A stretch of DNA of 64,000 bases from Helicobacter_J cappadocius (lineage in GTDB: Bacteria > Campylobacterota > Campylobacteria > Campylobacterales > Helicobacteraceae). Both the position numbers and the translations under genes were made by a program. The stretch lies in NCBI RefSeq assembly GCF_030686155.1, contig NZ_JAUPEV010000003.1, forward strand, positions 1 through 64,000, written 5' to 3'. Each line of letters starts with the position of its first letter. Position 1 is the stretch's first letter. Below, piece after piece: positions 41,807-50,969 of the stretch. The notes under the pieces are model-generated. The model did not search any database. It was given only the letters and a program-made list of their open reading frames with translations, and had not been told where the DNA came from.

Positions 41807-42199
41807 CTATTTCGCTTTTTTGATATCTAAAGCAAATCTTCCTGATCCTAAAAAGATAATTGCCAAAGCCCCAAAAAGATAAAATGCTTGGGGTTCAATA
41901 ATCCATCCACCCATTTGATTGATTCCAAAAATATTTCCGCCTGTAACAGCAAAAATTGCCACTAGCATATTTAAAATAAGTATCACAGAAGCGATTCTAA
42001 CTTGAAATCCGATAATAAGCATAATCGGAGCTAAAATCTCTCCAATATAAACTCCATAAGCTACAATTCCAGGTATCCCGATCGTTTCAATCATACCCTT
42101 TACGCCTTCAATTCCATACATTGCTTTATAAATGCCATGAAACAACATCATTCCTCCGATATTTAGCCTGAGTATTAGTTTTCCTATATCTGATAACAT
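41807..42199 (-). CDS. DoxX family membrane protein, 130 aa
   Basis: Four transmembrane helices with the DoxX signatures LRLNIGGMMLFHGIYKAM and YGVYIGEILAPIMLIIGFQVRIASV. DoxX-like proteins are linked to redox and stress responses in several bacteria; the precise role is unknown. Ribosome-binding site AAAGGAT. Single minus-strand gene between the trp terminator and dapF. Confidence 0.8.
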   Translation of the reverse strand: MLSDIGKLILRLNIGGMMLFHGIYKAMYGIEGVKGMIETIGIPGIVAYGVYIGEILAPIMLIIGFQVRIASVILILNMLVAIFAVTGGNIFGINQMGGWIIEPQAFYLFGALAIIFLGSGRFALDIKKAK

Positions 42200-42281
42200 T
42201 TTTTATCCTTTAGTATTTATTGCAAACAATATTATATCAAGAAGTATTCCAAAAATCACAATTATGCTCATTAGGCATTAT

Positions 42282-43073
42282 TCAATCGACAACGCAAACA
42301 CCTATAAAACGAACCCTTCCACCAAATAATATTTCCCCATCTTCTAACTCCAAATCCAATCTCTCTGTGCTGGGGGGAATAAGTATGCATTTTTTAGAAA
42401 TATTATAATGACGAACTCCCATGGCAAAAACAGCAGCCATTCCCGTCCCACAAGCTAAGGTAATATCCTCTACTCCTCTTTCGTAAGTACTAAGATATAT
42501 GGTTGTATTATCTCTAATATAAGCTATATTGACATTTGCATCATATTTTTGACGCAAATCACAGAGTGTTTGATTTTTTGTTTTAGGAAGTTCCTCAAAA
42601 GTCCTCACAAAATGAACCAAATGCGGAACACCCGTATCAAGAAGATACCACTTTTGTCCATAAGGGTGAATATCCAAGCTTAACTCTTCTATAAAGGTGT
42701 ATTTTCCTAGATTGGTCTGAATATTTGCGAATTTTCCAATACCATCAGATTCTACAGCACCATTGAAATAAGCTTTGATTTCTCCTGCTTCAGTAAAAAA
42801 GGTGTGAGAAGCAAGAGCAAGAGAGTTGCTATAAGCATAATAACACACACATCTACTAGCATTTCCACACATTTTTGCTCTGCTTCCATCAGAATTATAA
42901 AACTCCCATTCATAAGCATAGCTTGAATGAGGCAAAACAACTACAAGCCCATCTGCACCAATTCCATTATGTCTATCGCAAAGTTCTTTTGCTAATTGAG
43001 ATCTATCTTCATGTCTAAAAGCATTGATTATCAAAAAGTCATTACCACTTGCACAATATTTATGCACCACCAT
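42282..43073 (-). CDS. dapF: Diaminopimelate epimerase, 263 aa
   Basis: Converts LL- to meso-diaminopimelate for lysine and peptidoglycan. Seen: the two catalytic cysteines, Cys 69 in KMCGNASRC and Cys 208 in TLACGTGMAAV, plus ASGNDFLI and GADGLVVV. Full length. Divergent from the DinB-like gene. Confidence 0.95.
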   Translation of the reverse strand: MVVHKYCASGNDFLIINAFRHEDRSQLAKELCDRHNGIGADGLVVVLPHSSYAYEWEFYNSDGSRAKMCGNASRCVCYYAYSNSLALASHTFFTEAGEIKAYFNGAVESDGIGKFANIQTNLGKYTFIEELSLDIHPYGQKWYLLDTGVPHLVHFVRTFEELPKTKNQTLCDLRQKYDANVNIAYIRDNTTIYLSTYERGVEDITLACGTGMAAVFAMGVRHYNISKKCILIPPSTERLDLELEDGEILFGGRVRFIGVCVVD

Positions 43074-43148
43074 TGTGTTCCTTTAGTGTTTATTTTGACT
43101 GAACCGTAAATTTTAACACAAAATAGACTATAGTTAAAGCAATCAAGC

Positions 43149-43154
43149 TATAAT
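43149..43154 (+). promoter_or_regulatory. Promoter -10 of the DinB-like gene
   Basis: TATAAT 27 nt before the gene start at 43181, in the dapF/dinB divergent gap. Confidence 0.45.
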
Positions 43155-43180
43155 CTTAAAAAAAAGTAAAAAGGTTTCAG

Positions 43181-43678
43181 ATGAAAGAAATAATGAAATT
43201 AGAGATGAAATACAACAAAGTTTCAAACGAAAAAATGATGGAGTGCTTAAAAAAATGCGGTAAGGAAATTTTTGAAAAAGATATGGGATTGTATTTCAAA
43301 TCCATAGCAGGTCTTTTTGAGCACACTCTGACATTAGGAGCCCATATTTGTGGTAGATATAGCTCAAAAGAGCTTGATGGGAGTGCCATCGTCTCTATCA
43401 TTGACTCAAATATGCAACTAAAACCAGAATATAAAACAATGGAAAAAATGTTTGAATACAGAACCAAAATTGATGATTTTATGATTGCCCTTATTGAAAA
43501 AGAATCTGATTTCACGCAAATAGAAACATTAGAATTTCCGGGTATAACATTTCAAAAACCAACTTATCAAATTCTTCTATCAGTACTTACTCATGACATT
43601 CATCATAGAGGACAGATTTCAGCAGCCCTTGATATTCTTAAAATAGAAAATGATTTCAACGGAATGTTAGCAATCTAG
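43181..43678 (+). CDS. DinB family protein, 165 aa
   Basis: Four-helix-bundle metalloprotein of the DinB/YfiT group. Seen: LFEHTLTLGAHICGRY with a metal-ligand His near 48, and the C-terminal signature LTHDIHHRGQISAALDIL with the second and third His. Such proteins are often thiol-transferases or damage-inducible; no relation to DNA polymerase IV. The stop overlaps the next GTG start by one base. Confidence 0.8.
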   Translation: MKEIMKLEMKYNKVSNEKMMECLKKCGKEIFEKDMGLYFKSIAGLFEHTLTLGAHICGRYSSKELDGSAIVSIIDSNMQLKPEYKTMEKMFEYRTKIDDFMIALIEKESDFTQIETLEFPGITFQKPTYQILLSVLTHDIHHRGQISAALDILKIENDFNGMLAI

Positions 43679-44712
43679 TGCGTCCTATATACTTTTTTTG
43701 GGTTGTTTTTGTTGTCAGTCTTTATTGGATGGGATATTTATATCAAGATTTTTTGATGAACCTTTTAATAGCAGGACTTTTGTGTGTAGCTAGTTATTGG
43801 CTCAAACATTTTTTTGAAAAATATATCAAAAATAATTTCATCACATCTTTTTTGTGCGTGTTTGTCCTTTTGACATTTTTTATTTTGCCTCTTTATTTTG
43901 TTATACACCAAAGTATCGATTTTTTGAGGCATTTAGAACCTCATAGTTTTCAAATGTTTATCGAAAAATTAAGAAATTTTACCTCTAATACATTTGTCGA
44001 TTTTCCATCTCTAAACTCAAGTTTAAATAAAGTTTTATCAAATATTTCTGTAGATGGAATGATGACCTACGCACTTAAATTTAGTAGTTATATTGGAAAA
44101 TACAGTCTAAATTTTGTTATGAACACAGGATTCATTGTAGTATTTTTGTTTTTCTTCTTTTATTATGGACGCAAAATGTATGATTACGCCATCAAGCTTT
44201 TACCTTTTCAAAAATCTGAGAGCCAGGCTGTTTTTGAAGAAATAAATGGCGTTTTGCACATTGTGTTTTTAACTTCCATTATCAATGTTTTGTTACAGGG
44301 ACTTGCTTTTGGAATTGCTGTGATGTGGTTTGGTTATGATGGATTTTTACTTGGAGTGCTATATGGACTAGCTTCCTTGATACCCATAGTTGGGGGAGCA
44401 CTTTTGTGGATACCTATAGTTGGTTATGAAATTTATTTGGGCAATATAACAGGGGCTGTATTTATTGGAATTTATTCTTTGGTATTTATAAGTTTTGTGA
44501 TTGATAATCTCATTAAACCAATTATTATCACTATCATCAAACAAAAAATCCTAAAAACCCCTATTCAGATCAGCGAAATATTAATTTTTTTCTCGATTTT
44601 AGCTGGTATTTCTACCTTTGGATTTTGGGGAATTGTCGTAGGACCCACTATCACTGCATTTTTTATAGCACTCTTAAGGTTGTATCAAAATAATTTTTCT
44701 TATAAAAATTAG
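43678..44712 (+). CDS. AI-2E family transporter (PerM/YhhT-like), 344 aa
   Basis: Starts at GTG overlapping the dinB-like stop (TAGTG). Eight or so transmembrane helices with AI-2E signatures FLLGVLYGLASLIPIVGGALLWIP and FVIDNLIKPIIITI, then a C-terminal GFWGIVVGPTITAF. Substrate not determinable; family members export small molecules or ions. Confidence 0.82.
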   Translation: MRPIYFFWVVFVVSLYWMGYLYQDFLMNLLIAGLLCVASYWLKHFFEKYIKNNFITSFLCVFVLLTFFILPLYFVIHQSIDFLRHLEPHSFQMFIEKLRNFTSNTFVDFPSLNSSLNKVLSNISVDGMMTYALKFSSYIGKYSLNFVMNTGFIVVFLFFFFYYGRKMYDYAIKLLPFQKSESQAVFEEINGVLHIVFLTSIINVLLQGLAFGIAVMWFGYDGFLLGVLYGLASLIPIVGGALLWIPIVGYEIYLGNITGAVFIGIYSLVFISFVIDNLIKPIIITIIKQKILKTPIQISEILIFFSILAGISTFGFWGIVVGPTITAFFIALLRLYQNNFSYKN

Positions 44713-44834
44713 GATTGAATGTTTTTTCCTGAATTATTCTTACTATTACTTTAGATTTTATATGTTTTTATGAAAAAATATTTTACAATTGGTCTGTTTT
44801 TCCATAATACAATCTACTTGAAAAAGAGGGGCTA

Positions 44835-46139
44835 ATGAAGTTTTTACAAAAGTATTTTCAACTTGATCAAAACCACACAAATATTAAAACAGAAGCTTTG
44901 GCAGGATTTACAATATTTCTAACAATGCTTTATATTATTCCTGTAGGCTCACAAATTCTATCTGAAGCGGGTATGCCAAAAAACGAACTGATTACTGTTA
45001 TTTCATTGGTAACTGCATTGGCAACGCTACTAACTGGACTGTGGGCAAATACCCCCGTAGCTATGAGTGTAGGGATGGGTTTGGTTGCATATTTCACCTA
45101 TGGACTCGTTCAAGGTATGGGTTTGAGTTGGCAGCAAGGGTTAGGTGCGGTTTTTTTATCAGGGGTAATATTTATTATTATTTCTTTCACTCGTATTAGG
45201 GTTTGGATTATGCAGAGCATTCCTAAAGATCTAAGATTTGCCCTGTGTGCAGGACTTGGAGCGTTTATTGCAACCATAGGATTTAAATCTCTAGGTTTTA
45301 TTACTATCACCTCATCTGGGCTGATGACATTAGGAAATATTTCTTCACCTCATATTCTTATTGGTATTTTTGGAGTTATTGTCATGCTATTGTTGCATAC
45401 TCTTAAAATTCAAGGTGCTTTCATCATTGGAATATTACTCTGTTCAGCAATTTCTTGGATATTAGGATATTCGTCATTGCCATCTGAAATATTTTCCTCT
45501 CCATCTTCTATTTCAAGCATCGCGATGAAGTTTGACTTGGTAGGAATAATGAATGTTGCTCTTATACCAGCGATCATTGCATTGCTTATTACAGATTTAT
45601 TTGATTCTTTAGGGACTCTTGCTGGAGTTGGGGCAAAAGCAAAAATGTTTCAAGATGTTAGCGGAAAAGACAAAAAACTTGAAAAAACTCTTCAAGCCGA
45701 TGCGATAGCCACAACTGCAGGAGCAATGTTTGGAGTATCTACAACAACAGCTTTTTTAGAAAGCTCAGCAGGGGTTGCAGTAGGCGGAAGAACTGGCCTA
45801 ACAGCCATTTTTACCGCGGTACTCTTTGGCCTAACATTGTTTTTATTACCCATATTCAGTGCTATTCCTGATTATGCTATTTATCCCACTTTGATCGTGG
45901 TAGGAGCGTTGATGTTTGCAGAAATCAGGCATATTGATTTTTCGGATTTACCTATTTGTGTAGCAAGTTTTTTTACAATTATTTTAATGCCTCTGAGTTC
46001 CTCAATTACAACAGGATTAGCAAGTGGATTTATTGTTTATGTTTTAATGTGTGCTTTTAAAAAGCAATGGAAGAGAATAAATCCTGGAGTAATTATTTTA
46101 TTTGTTATTAGCTTAATACCCTTTATCTTCCAAAATTAG
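44835..46139 (+). CDS. NCS2 family purine permease (AzgA-like), 434 aa
   Basis: About 12-14 transmembrane helices. Seen: TEALAGFTIFLTMLYIIPV, ANTPVAMSVGMGLVAYFTY, LITDLFDSLGTLAGVGAKA and TTTAFLESSAGVAVGGRTGLTA, the AzgA-type hypoxanthine/guanine/adenine permease pattern. Purine salvage uptake is the expected role. Its last four bases overlap the end of the convergent radical-SAM gene. Confidence 0.88.
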   Translation: MKFLQKYFQLDQNHTNIKTEALAGFTIFLTMLYIIPVGSQILSEAGMPKNELITVISLVTALATLLTGLWANTPVAMSVGMGLVAYFTYGLVQGMGLSWQQGLGAVFLSGVIFIIISFTRIRVWIMQSIPKDLRFALCAGLGAFIATIGFKSLGFITITSSGLMTLGNISSPHILIGIFGVIVMLLLHTLKIQGAFIIGILLCSAISWILGYSSLPSEIFSSPSSISSIAMKFDLVGIMNVALIPAIIALLITDLFDSLGTLAGVGAKAKMFQDVSGKDKKLEKTLQADAIATTAGAMFGVSTTTAFLESSAGVAVGGRTGLTAIFTAVLFGLTLFLLPIFSAIPDYAIYPTLIVVGALMFAEIRHIDFSDLPICVASFFTIILMPLSSSITTGLASGFIVYVLMCAFKKQWKRINPGVIILFVISLIPFIFQN

Positions 46140-47059
46140 GACTTTGTTGTATAAAATTCAAGATTGGCTACTTTTTTTATTTTTAATATGCCATCTGTAT
46201 AAAGTTCTTTTAAAACAACTAAAGTCTGAGAATCAAAAAGACTTTCAGATTCATTCACACTTACAGGTCTTCTGGATATAAACTCCACAAGATCTTCCCT
46301 AGAGTAATTTTGATGTATCAAAGGAATCGAACTTTTTCGATGGGGCAAAGAAACAAACATTCCTTCAAATTGTTTGGCTATTTGAGCAAGTCTATCAAAG
46401 CCAATCGCCTCTACATTATACGCAGGAGGCCTATCTACACTCCCTAAATCAATTCTATCTACCCGTATATCTTTTAAAAATTCTACTAAAGCTTCGATAT
46501 TTTTAGCTCCATCATTGATATTATTTACAAGCAGTATCTCAGCAACCAATTCGCCTTGATATTTAGATGAAAAATCCTTAATACCTGCCAATAAATCTTT
46601 TAAATTAATGCTTCTATAGGGTCTATCCACACGTTTAAAGCTATCTTCATCTGCAGCATCTAAAGAAAATTTTACGATATCAAATAATGCTAAAGCCTTC
46701 TGAACACTAGGAACACCAAATCTAGAACCATTGCTTAAAATAAGTGTAGAAATATTTTTTGGAATCATAGGTTTAAGGATACTCATAAATTCATATAAAA
46801 ATGGATAAAGTGTAGGCTCTCCATTTGCAGTAATAGTCAAGACATCAATTTTAGGATGTTCTAAGAGAGCTAACTGAACACTTTGAACAAGATCTTCTAA
46901 TTTTAAAATTTCTTGCATTTGATCTTGTGCTTTTTTCCCGATCAATTCACAATAAAGACAATCAAAATTGCACTGCTTACCACTAGGAGATAAATCAACC
47001 CCTAAAGAAATTCCAAATCTCCTAGAAACAACAGGTCCAAATATAATTTTATGCATCAA
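46136..47059 (-). CDS. Radical SAM protein, 307 aa
   Basis: Seen: CNFDCLYCEL (CxxxCxxC), a central TIM-barrel with TITANGEPTLYP and a C-terminal region with a winged-helix-like stretch. This is a conserved radical-SAM family found next to topA in H. pylori as I recall. The start overlaps the topA stop by ATGA. The reaction is not known. Confidence 0.82.
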   Translation of the reverse strand: MMHKIIFGPVVSRRFGISLGVDLSPSGKQCNFDCLYCELIGKKAQDQMQEILKLEDLVQSVQLALLEHPKIDVLTITANGEPTLYPFLYEFMSILKPMIPKNISTLILSNGSRFGVPSVQKALALFDIVKFSLDAADEDSFKRVDRPYRSINLKDLLAGIKDFSSKYQGELVAEILLVNNINDGAKNIEALVEFLKDIRVDRIDLGSVDRPPAYNVEAIGFDRLAQIAKQFEGMFVSLPHRKSSIPLIHQNYSREDLVEFISRRPVSVNESESLFDSQTLVVLKELYTDGILKIKKVANLEFYTTKS

Positions 47060-49257
47060 TCCACTTCAATCTTATGTTTGCATTTGATACATTCGTGAAT
47101 ATGCTTACCTCTATAGGTTCTATCACTCATCATATAGCCACATTCAGGACATTTTACATCAATAGGTTCGTGATTAGAAATAAACTTACAATTTGGATAG
47201 TTTGCACAACCATAAAAAGATCCTCTACGACTTTTTCTAAGCAATATATCTCCACCACATTCAGGACATTTTACATCCAAGGGCTTAGATGAATTAGAAG
47301 GAGTTTTTAAGGATTTAGTATTTTTACACTTAGGATACCCACTACAAGCGATAAACTCTCCATTTTTCCCAATTTTTTTAACCATAGGTTTTCCACATTT
47401 TTCACAAACTTCAGATGTTTCTTCAGCATTACTGCTACTACTCTCATCTGGCTTGATATATTTACACTTAGGATACCCGCTACAAGCGATAAACTCTCCA
47501 TATCTGCCACTTCTTTTTACAAGTTCTTCACCACATTTTGGACAAAATTCACCTGTTGGAATAATAACTTTTTGAGAAGTAATATTGAGCTTGCCTTCAG
47601 AGATTTTTTTCATAAAAGGTTCATAAAATTCCCACAATACTTTCTGCCAGTCTTCTTTGCTTTGAGCTATCTCATCTAGCTTATCTTCCAAAGAAGCACT
47701 GAATTTACAATCAACAATTTCATTAAAATGTTCTTCTAACATTTTAATAACCTTAAATGCACTTTCTTGTGGAATAATCTGCTTTTTTTCAATAACAATA
47801 TACTCACGATTTTGCAAAAGTGAAACCGTAGGAGCATAGGTGCTAGGTCTTCCAATACCTAATCCCTCCAAAGTTTTTATCAATGAAGCTTCAGAATATC
47901 TAGCTGGAGGCTCTGTAGTATGTTTATTATTTTGAATAGATTCCAAAGTTATACTAGAACCAGTTTTAAGTTCAGGTAATAATTTATCTTTATCCTCATC
48001 ACCCAAGAGTTTATAATATCCATCAAAAATAAGCTTTCTTCCGCTGGCTTTGAATTCACCTTTGTCACATACAAAAACAATACTCTGACTTTCAAAAATA
48101 GCATCTTCCATCTGCGAAGCCAAAAAGCGATTATAAATAAGAGAATAAAGTTTGTGTTCTTCAGGCTTGAGATAAGATTTCGCAATATCTGGCGTAAAAG
48201 CAATATCTGTAGGCCGTATTGCTTCGTGTGCTTCTTGTGCAGATTTATTTTTTGTTGTATAGTTTTTTGGTTTTGGAGGAACATATTTTTCTCCAAATTG
48301 TTTGAGGATTCTCTCACGAGCAGATTTCTGGGCCTCTTTGGCGATATTAAGACTATCTGTCCTCATATAGGTGATAATTCCCATCGCCCCATTATTAGTT
48401 TCAACCCCCTCATAAAGCTTTTGAGCTATGCTCATTGTTCTTGTAGGAGAATAACCCAAAATATTTGAAGCACTTTGTTGTAGTGTAGAAGTCATAAATG
48501 GTGGGGGTGTTGGAGATTTTTTTGGTTTTTTTGCAATTTCACCAACCTTATAAGAACTAGCCTTGAGAGTTTCTAATATTTCTTGAGAGAAAACCTTGTC
48601 TGTAATGCTCTGTTTTTTAATTTTATTGCCATCATATACACTAAGTTCAGCTTGTATCCCATCTCCAAAAACAGCATCAATAGTGTAATAATCAACAGGC
48701 ACAAAAGCTCTAATCTCCCTTTCTCTATCTAAGATAATCTTTAGAGCAGCACTCTGCACCCTCCCAGCACTTAGCCCTCTGCTTATTTTATTTGAAATTA
48801 GACCACTAAGCTTAAAACCCACTATTCTATCTAGGAGTCTTCGAGCTTGTTGTGCATTGACTCTATCCATATCGATTTTTCTTGGAGATTTTAAGGCATT
48901 TTCAATAGCTGTTTTTGTAATTTCATGAAAAATAATACGAGGAAAAGTATCTACATCCTTGCCAATAGCTTGAGTGATGTGAAAACCTATCGCTTCTCCT
49001 TCCCTATCTTCATCGGTCGCTATATAGGTAGTCTTTGCCTTCTTTGCCAATGTTTTGATTTTTGCTACAATTTCTTTGTGATCTTTATCGATTTTATATT
49101 CAGGAGTGAAACTTTCCGCTTCTATTTTAATTCCGAAATTAGACTTTGGAAGATCCCTTATATGACCTTTTGAAGCAATCACCTCAAAATCATTATTTAA
49201 AAAATTCTTAATTGTTTTTGCTTTGGCTGGAGATTCTACGATGATTAGATCTTTCAT
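47056..49257 (-). CDS. topA: DNA topoisomerase I, 733 aa
   Basis: Type IA topoisomerase relaxing negative supercoils. Seen: Toprim DLIIVESPAKAKTIKNF and ATDEDREGEAIG, active-site Tyr in GIITYMRTDSLN (about residue 300), and four C-terminal C4 zinc ribbons (CPKC...C; CEKC...C; CPEC...C; CPEC...C). Divergent from flaB. The 71 nt between its start and the flaB sigma-54 promoter hold no other gene. Confidence 0.95.
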   Translation of the reverse strand: MKDLIIVESPAKAKTIKNFLNNDFEVIASKGHIRDLPKSNFGIKIEAESFTPEYKIDKDHKEIVAKIKTLAKKAKTTYIATDEDREGEAIGFHITQAIGKDVDTFPRIIFHEITKTAIENALKSPRKIDMDRVNAQQARRLLDRIVGFKLSGLISNKISRGLSAGRVQSAALKIILDREREIRAFVPVDYYTIDAVFGDGIQAELSVYDGNKIKKQSITDKVFSQEILETLKASSYKVGEIAKKPKKSPTPPPFMTSTLQQSASNILGYSPTRTMSIAQKLYEGVETNNGAMGIITYMRTDSLNIAKEAQKSARERILKQFGEKYVPPKPKNYTTKNKSAQEAHEAIRPTDIAFTPDIAKSYLKPEEHKLYSLIYNRFLASQMEDAIFESQSIVFVCDKGEFKASGRKLIFDGYYKLLGDEDKDKLLPELKTGSSITLESIQNNKHTTEPPARYSEASLIKTLEGLGIGRPSTYAPTVSLLQNREYIVIEKKQIIPQESAFKVIKMLEEHFNEIVDCKFSASLEDKLDEIAQSKEDWQKVLWEFYEPFMKKISEGKLNITSQKVIIPTGEFCPKCGEELVKRSGRYGEFIACSGYPKCKYIKPDESSSSNAEETSEVCEKCGKPMVKKIGKNGEFIACSGYPKCKNTKSLKTPSNSSKPLDVKCPECGGDILLRKSRRGSFYGCANYPNCKFISNHEPIDVKCPECGYMMSDRTYRGKHIHECIKCKHKIEVD

Positions 49258-49327
49258 TATTTCTCTTTATTATTTGATGTTTTTGATAATTCTAACACAT
49301 TTTTGTTTTTTTACTAGAAAATATTTT

Positions 49328-49342
49328 TGGAACACCTATTGC
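49328..49342 (+). promoter_or_regulatory. Sigma-54 promoter of flaB
   Basis: TGGAAC with GG at 49329-49330, ten bases, then GC at 49341-49342 in TTGCT. Exact -24/-12 GG-GC spacing. Transcription would start near 49354, 25 nt before the flaB start codon. Fits RpoN/FlgR control of flaB in Helicobacter. Confidence 0.8.
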
Positions 49343-49378
49343 TTACATTGGTCAAAACAAATAGCAAAGGATGCGATT

Positions 49379-50923
49379 ATGAGTTTTAGGATCAATACAA
49401 ATATAGCGGCACTTACCGCACACGCAGTAGGCGTACAAAATAACAGAGACTTAGCAGGTTCTTTGGAAAAGCTCAGTTCTGGACTTCGTATCAATAAAGC
49501 CGCTGATGACTCCTCTGGTATGGCCATTGCCGATAGCCTTAGAAGTCAAAGCGAAAGCTTAGGACAAGCAGTTAAAAATGCGAATGATGCTATTGGTATG
49601 ATACAGGTTGCTGATAAAGCAATGGATGAACAAATCAAAATCTTAGATACCATTAAAACTAAAGCGATTCAAGCTGCACAAGATGGTCAAACCCTAGAAT
49701 CTAGAAAGGCACTCCAAAGTGACATTCAAAGACTTCTAGAAGAGCTGGACAATATTGCAAACACTACAAGTTTTAATGGTCAGCAAATGCTATCTGGAAG
49801 CTTTTCAAACAAAGAATTTCAAATCGGGGCATATTCCAATACAACCGTAAAAGCCTCCATTGGTCCAACAAGCTCAGATAAAATCGGACATATTAGAATG
49901 GAAACATCTTCGTTTGATGGCACAGGAATGCAAGCTTCTGCTGCTGGAGGAAATCTTACCGAAGTTGCATTGAATTTTAGGCAGGTTGATGGAGTAAATG
50001 ACTACCAAATAGAAACTGCCAAAATTTCAACATCTGCTGGAACTGGAATCGGTGCATTGAGCGAAATTATCAATAGATTTTCAAACAAGCTTGGCGTACG
50101 AGCCTCTTATAATGTTATGGCAACAGGTGGTACGCCAGTGCAATCAGGAACCATTAGAGGACTTGTTATCAATGGCGTGACGATTGGAACTATCAACGAT
50201 GTTCGTAAAAATGACGCAGATGGCAGATTGATGAATGCGGTCAATTCGGTAAAAGATCAAACGGGCGTAGAAGCATTTTTGGATATCACAGGAAGAATAA
50301 ATCTAAAATCAAATGATGGAAGGGCTATTTCAATCCACGCAAATAGTGCTAGTGGTCAAGTCTTTGGTGGAGGAAACTTCGTTGGTATATCAGGATTTAA
50401 CCACGCAATTGTAGGAAGACTAACACTTACAAGAACAGATGCTAGAGATATTATTATAAGCGGTGTGAATTTTAGCCATATTGGTCTACATTCCGCACAA
50501 GGCGTTTCAGAATATACTGTAAATCTTCGAGCTATCAGAGGTGTTTTTGACGCGAATGTAACCTCTGCTTCTGGGGCTAATGCAAACGTTGCTCAAGCAG
50601 ATCTTAACTGGAGAGGAATGGGTGCTGGAGTTACAAGTATCAAAGGTGCTATGGTGGTAATGGATATGGCAGATTCTGCTAGAACTCAATTAGACAAGGT
50701 TCGTGCAGATATAGGTTCTGTTCAAATCCAACTAGTTGCAACTATCAACAATGTTTCTGTTACTCAGGTGAATGTAAAAGCTGCTGAATCTCAAATCAGA
50801 GATGTGGATTTTGCACAAGAATCTGCAAACTTCTCAAAATATAATATTTTGGCACAAAGTGGAAGTTTTGCGATGGCTCAAGCAAATGCCGTTCAACAAA
50901 ACGTTCTAAGACTCCTCCAATAA
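49379..50923 (+). CDS. flaB: Flagellin B, 514 aa
   Basis: Minor flagellin of the filament, exported by the flagellar type III system. Seen: conserved N-terminal D0/D1 (MSFRINTNIAALTAHA, SSGLRINKAADDSSGMAIAD) and C-terminal D0 (SNFSKYNILAQSGSFAMAQANAVQQNVLRLL). ATG 49379 fits family length; upstream in-frame starts lie before the promoter. The variable central part is about 330 residues. The promoter is sigma-54, as for flaB but not flaA in Helicobacter. Confidence 0.95.
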   Translation: MSFRINTNIAALTAHAVGVQNNRDLAGSLEKLSSGLRINKAADDSSGMAIADSLRSQSESLGQAVKNANDAIGMIQVADKAMDEQIKILDTIKTKAIQAAQDGQTLESRKALQSDIQRLLEELDNIANTTSFNGQQMLSGSFSNKEFQIGAYSNTTVKASIGPTSSDKIGHIRMETSSFDGTGMQASAAGGNLTEVALNFRQVDGVNDYQIETAKISTSAGTGIGALSEIINRFSNKLGVRASYNVMATGGTPVQSGTIRGLVINGVTIGTINDVRKNDADGRLMNAVNSVKDQTGVEAFLDITGRINLKSNDGRAISIHANSASGQVFGGGNFVGISGFNHAIVGRLTLTRTDARDIIISGVNFSHIGLHSAQGVSEYTVNLRAIRGVFDANVTSASGANANVAQADLNWRGMGAGVTSIKGAMVVMDMADSARTQLDKVRADIGSVQIQLVATINNVSVTQVNVKAAESQIRDVDFAQESANFSKYNILAQSGSFAMAQANAVQQNVLRLLQ

Positions 50924-50933
50924 CTCCTCTTAA

Positions 50934-50957
50934 AGAGGGTGTTATTCCCTCTATTTT
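50934..50957 (+). terminator. Terminator after flaB
   Basis: AGAGGG (50934-50939) and CCCTCT (50947-50952) form the stem, followed by ATTTTT. It lies 18 nt before the next start codon, so read-through to the Maf-like gene would be partial. Confidence 0.7.
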
Positions 50958-50969
50958 TCAAGGTTAGCT

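Noticed and set aside
49223..49378. Upstream extension of flaB
   Set aside because: It overlaps the topA start and the sigma-54 promoter. The conserved MSFRIN start is at 49379.
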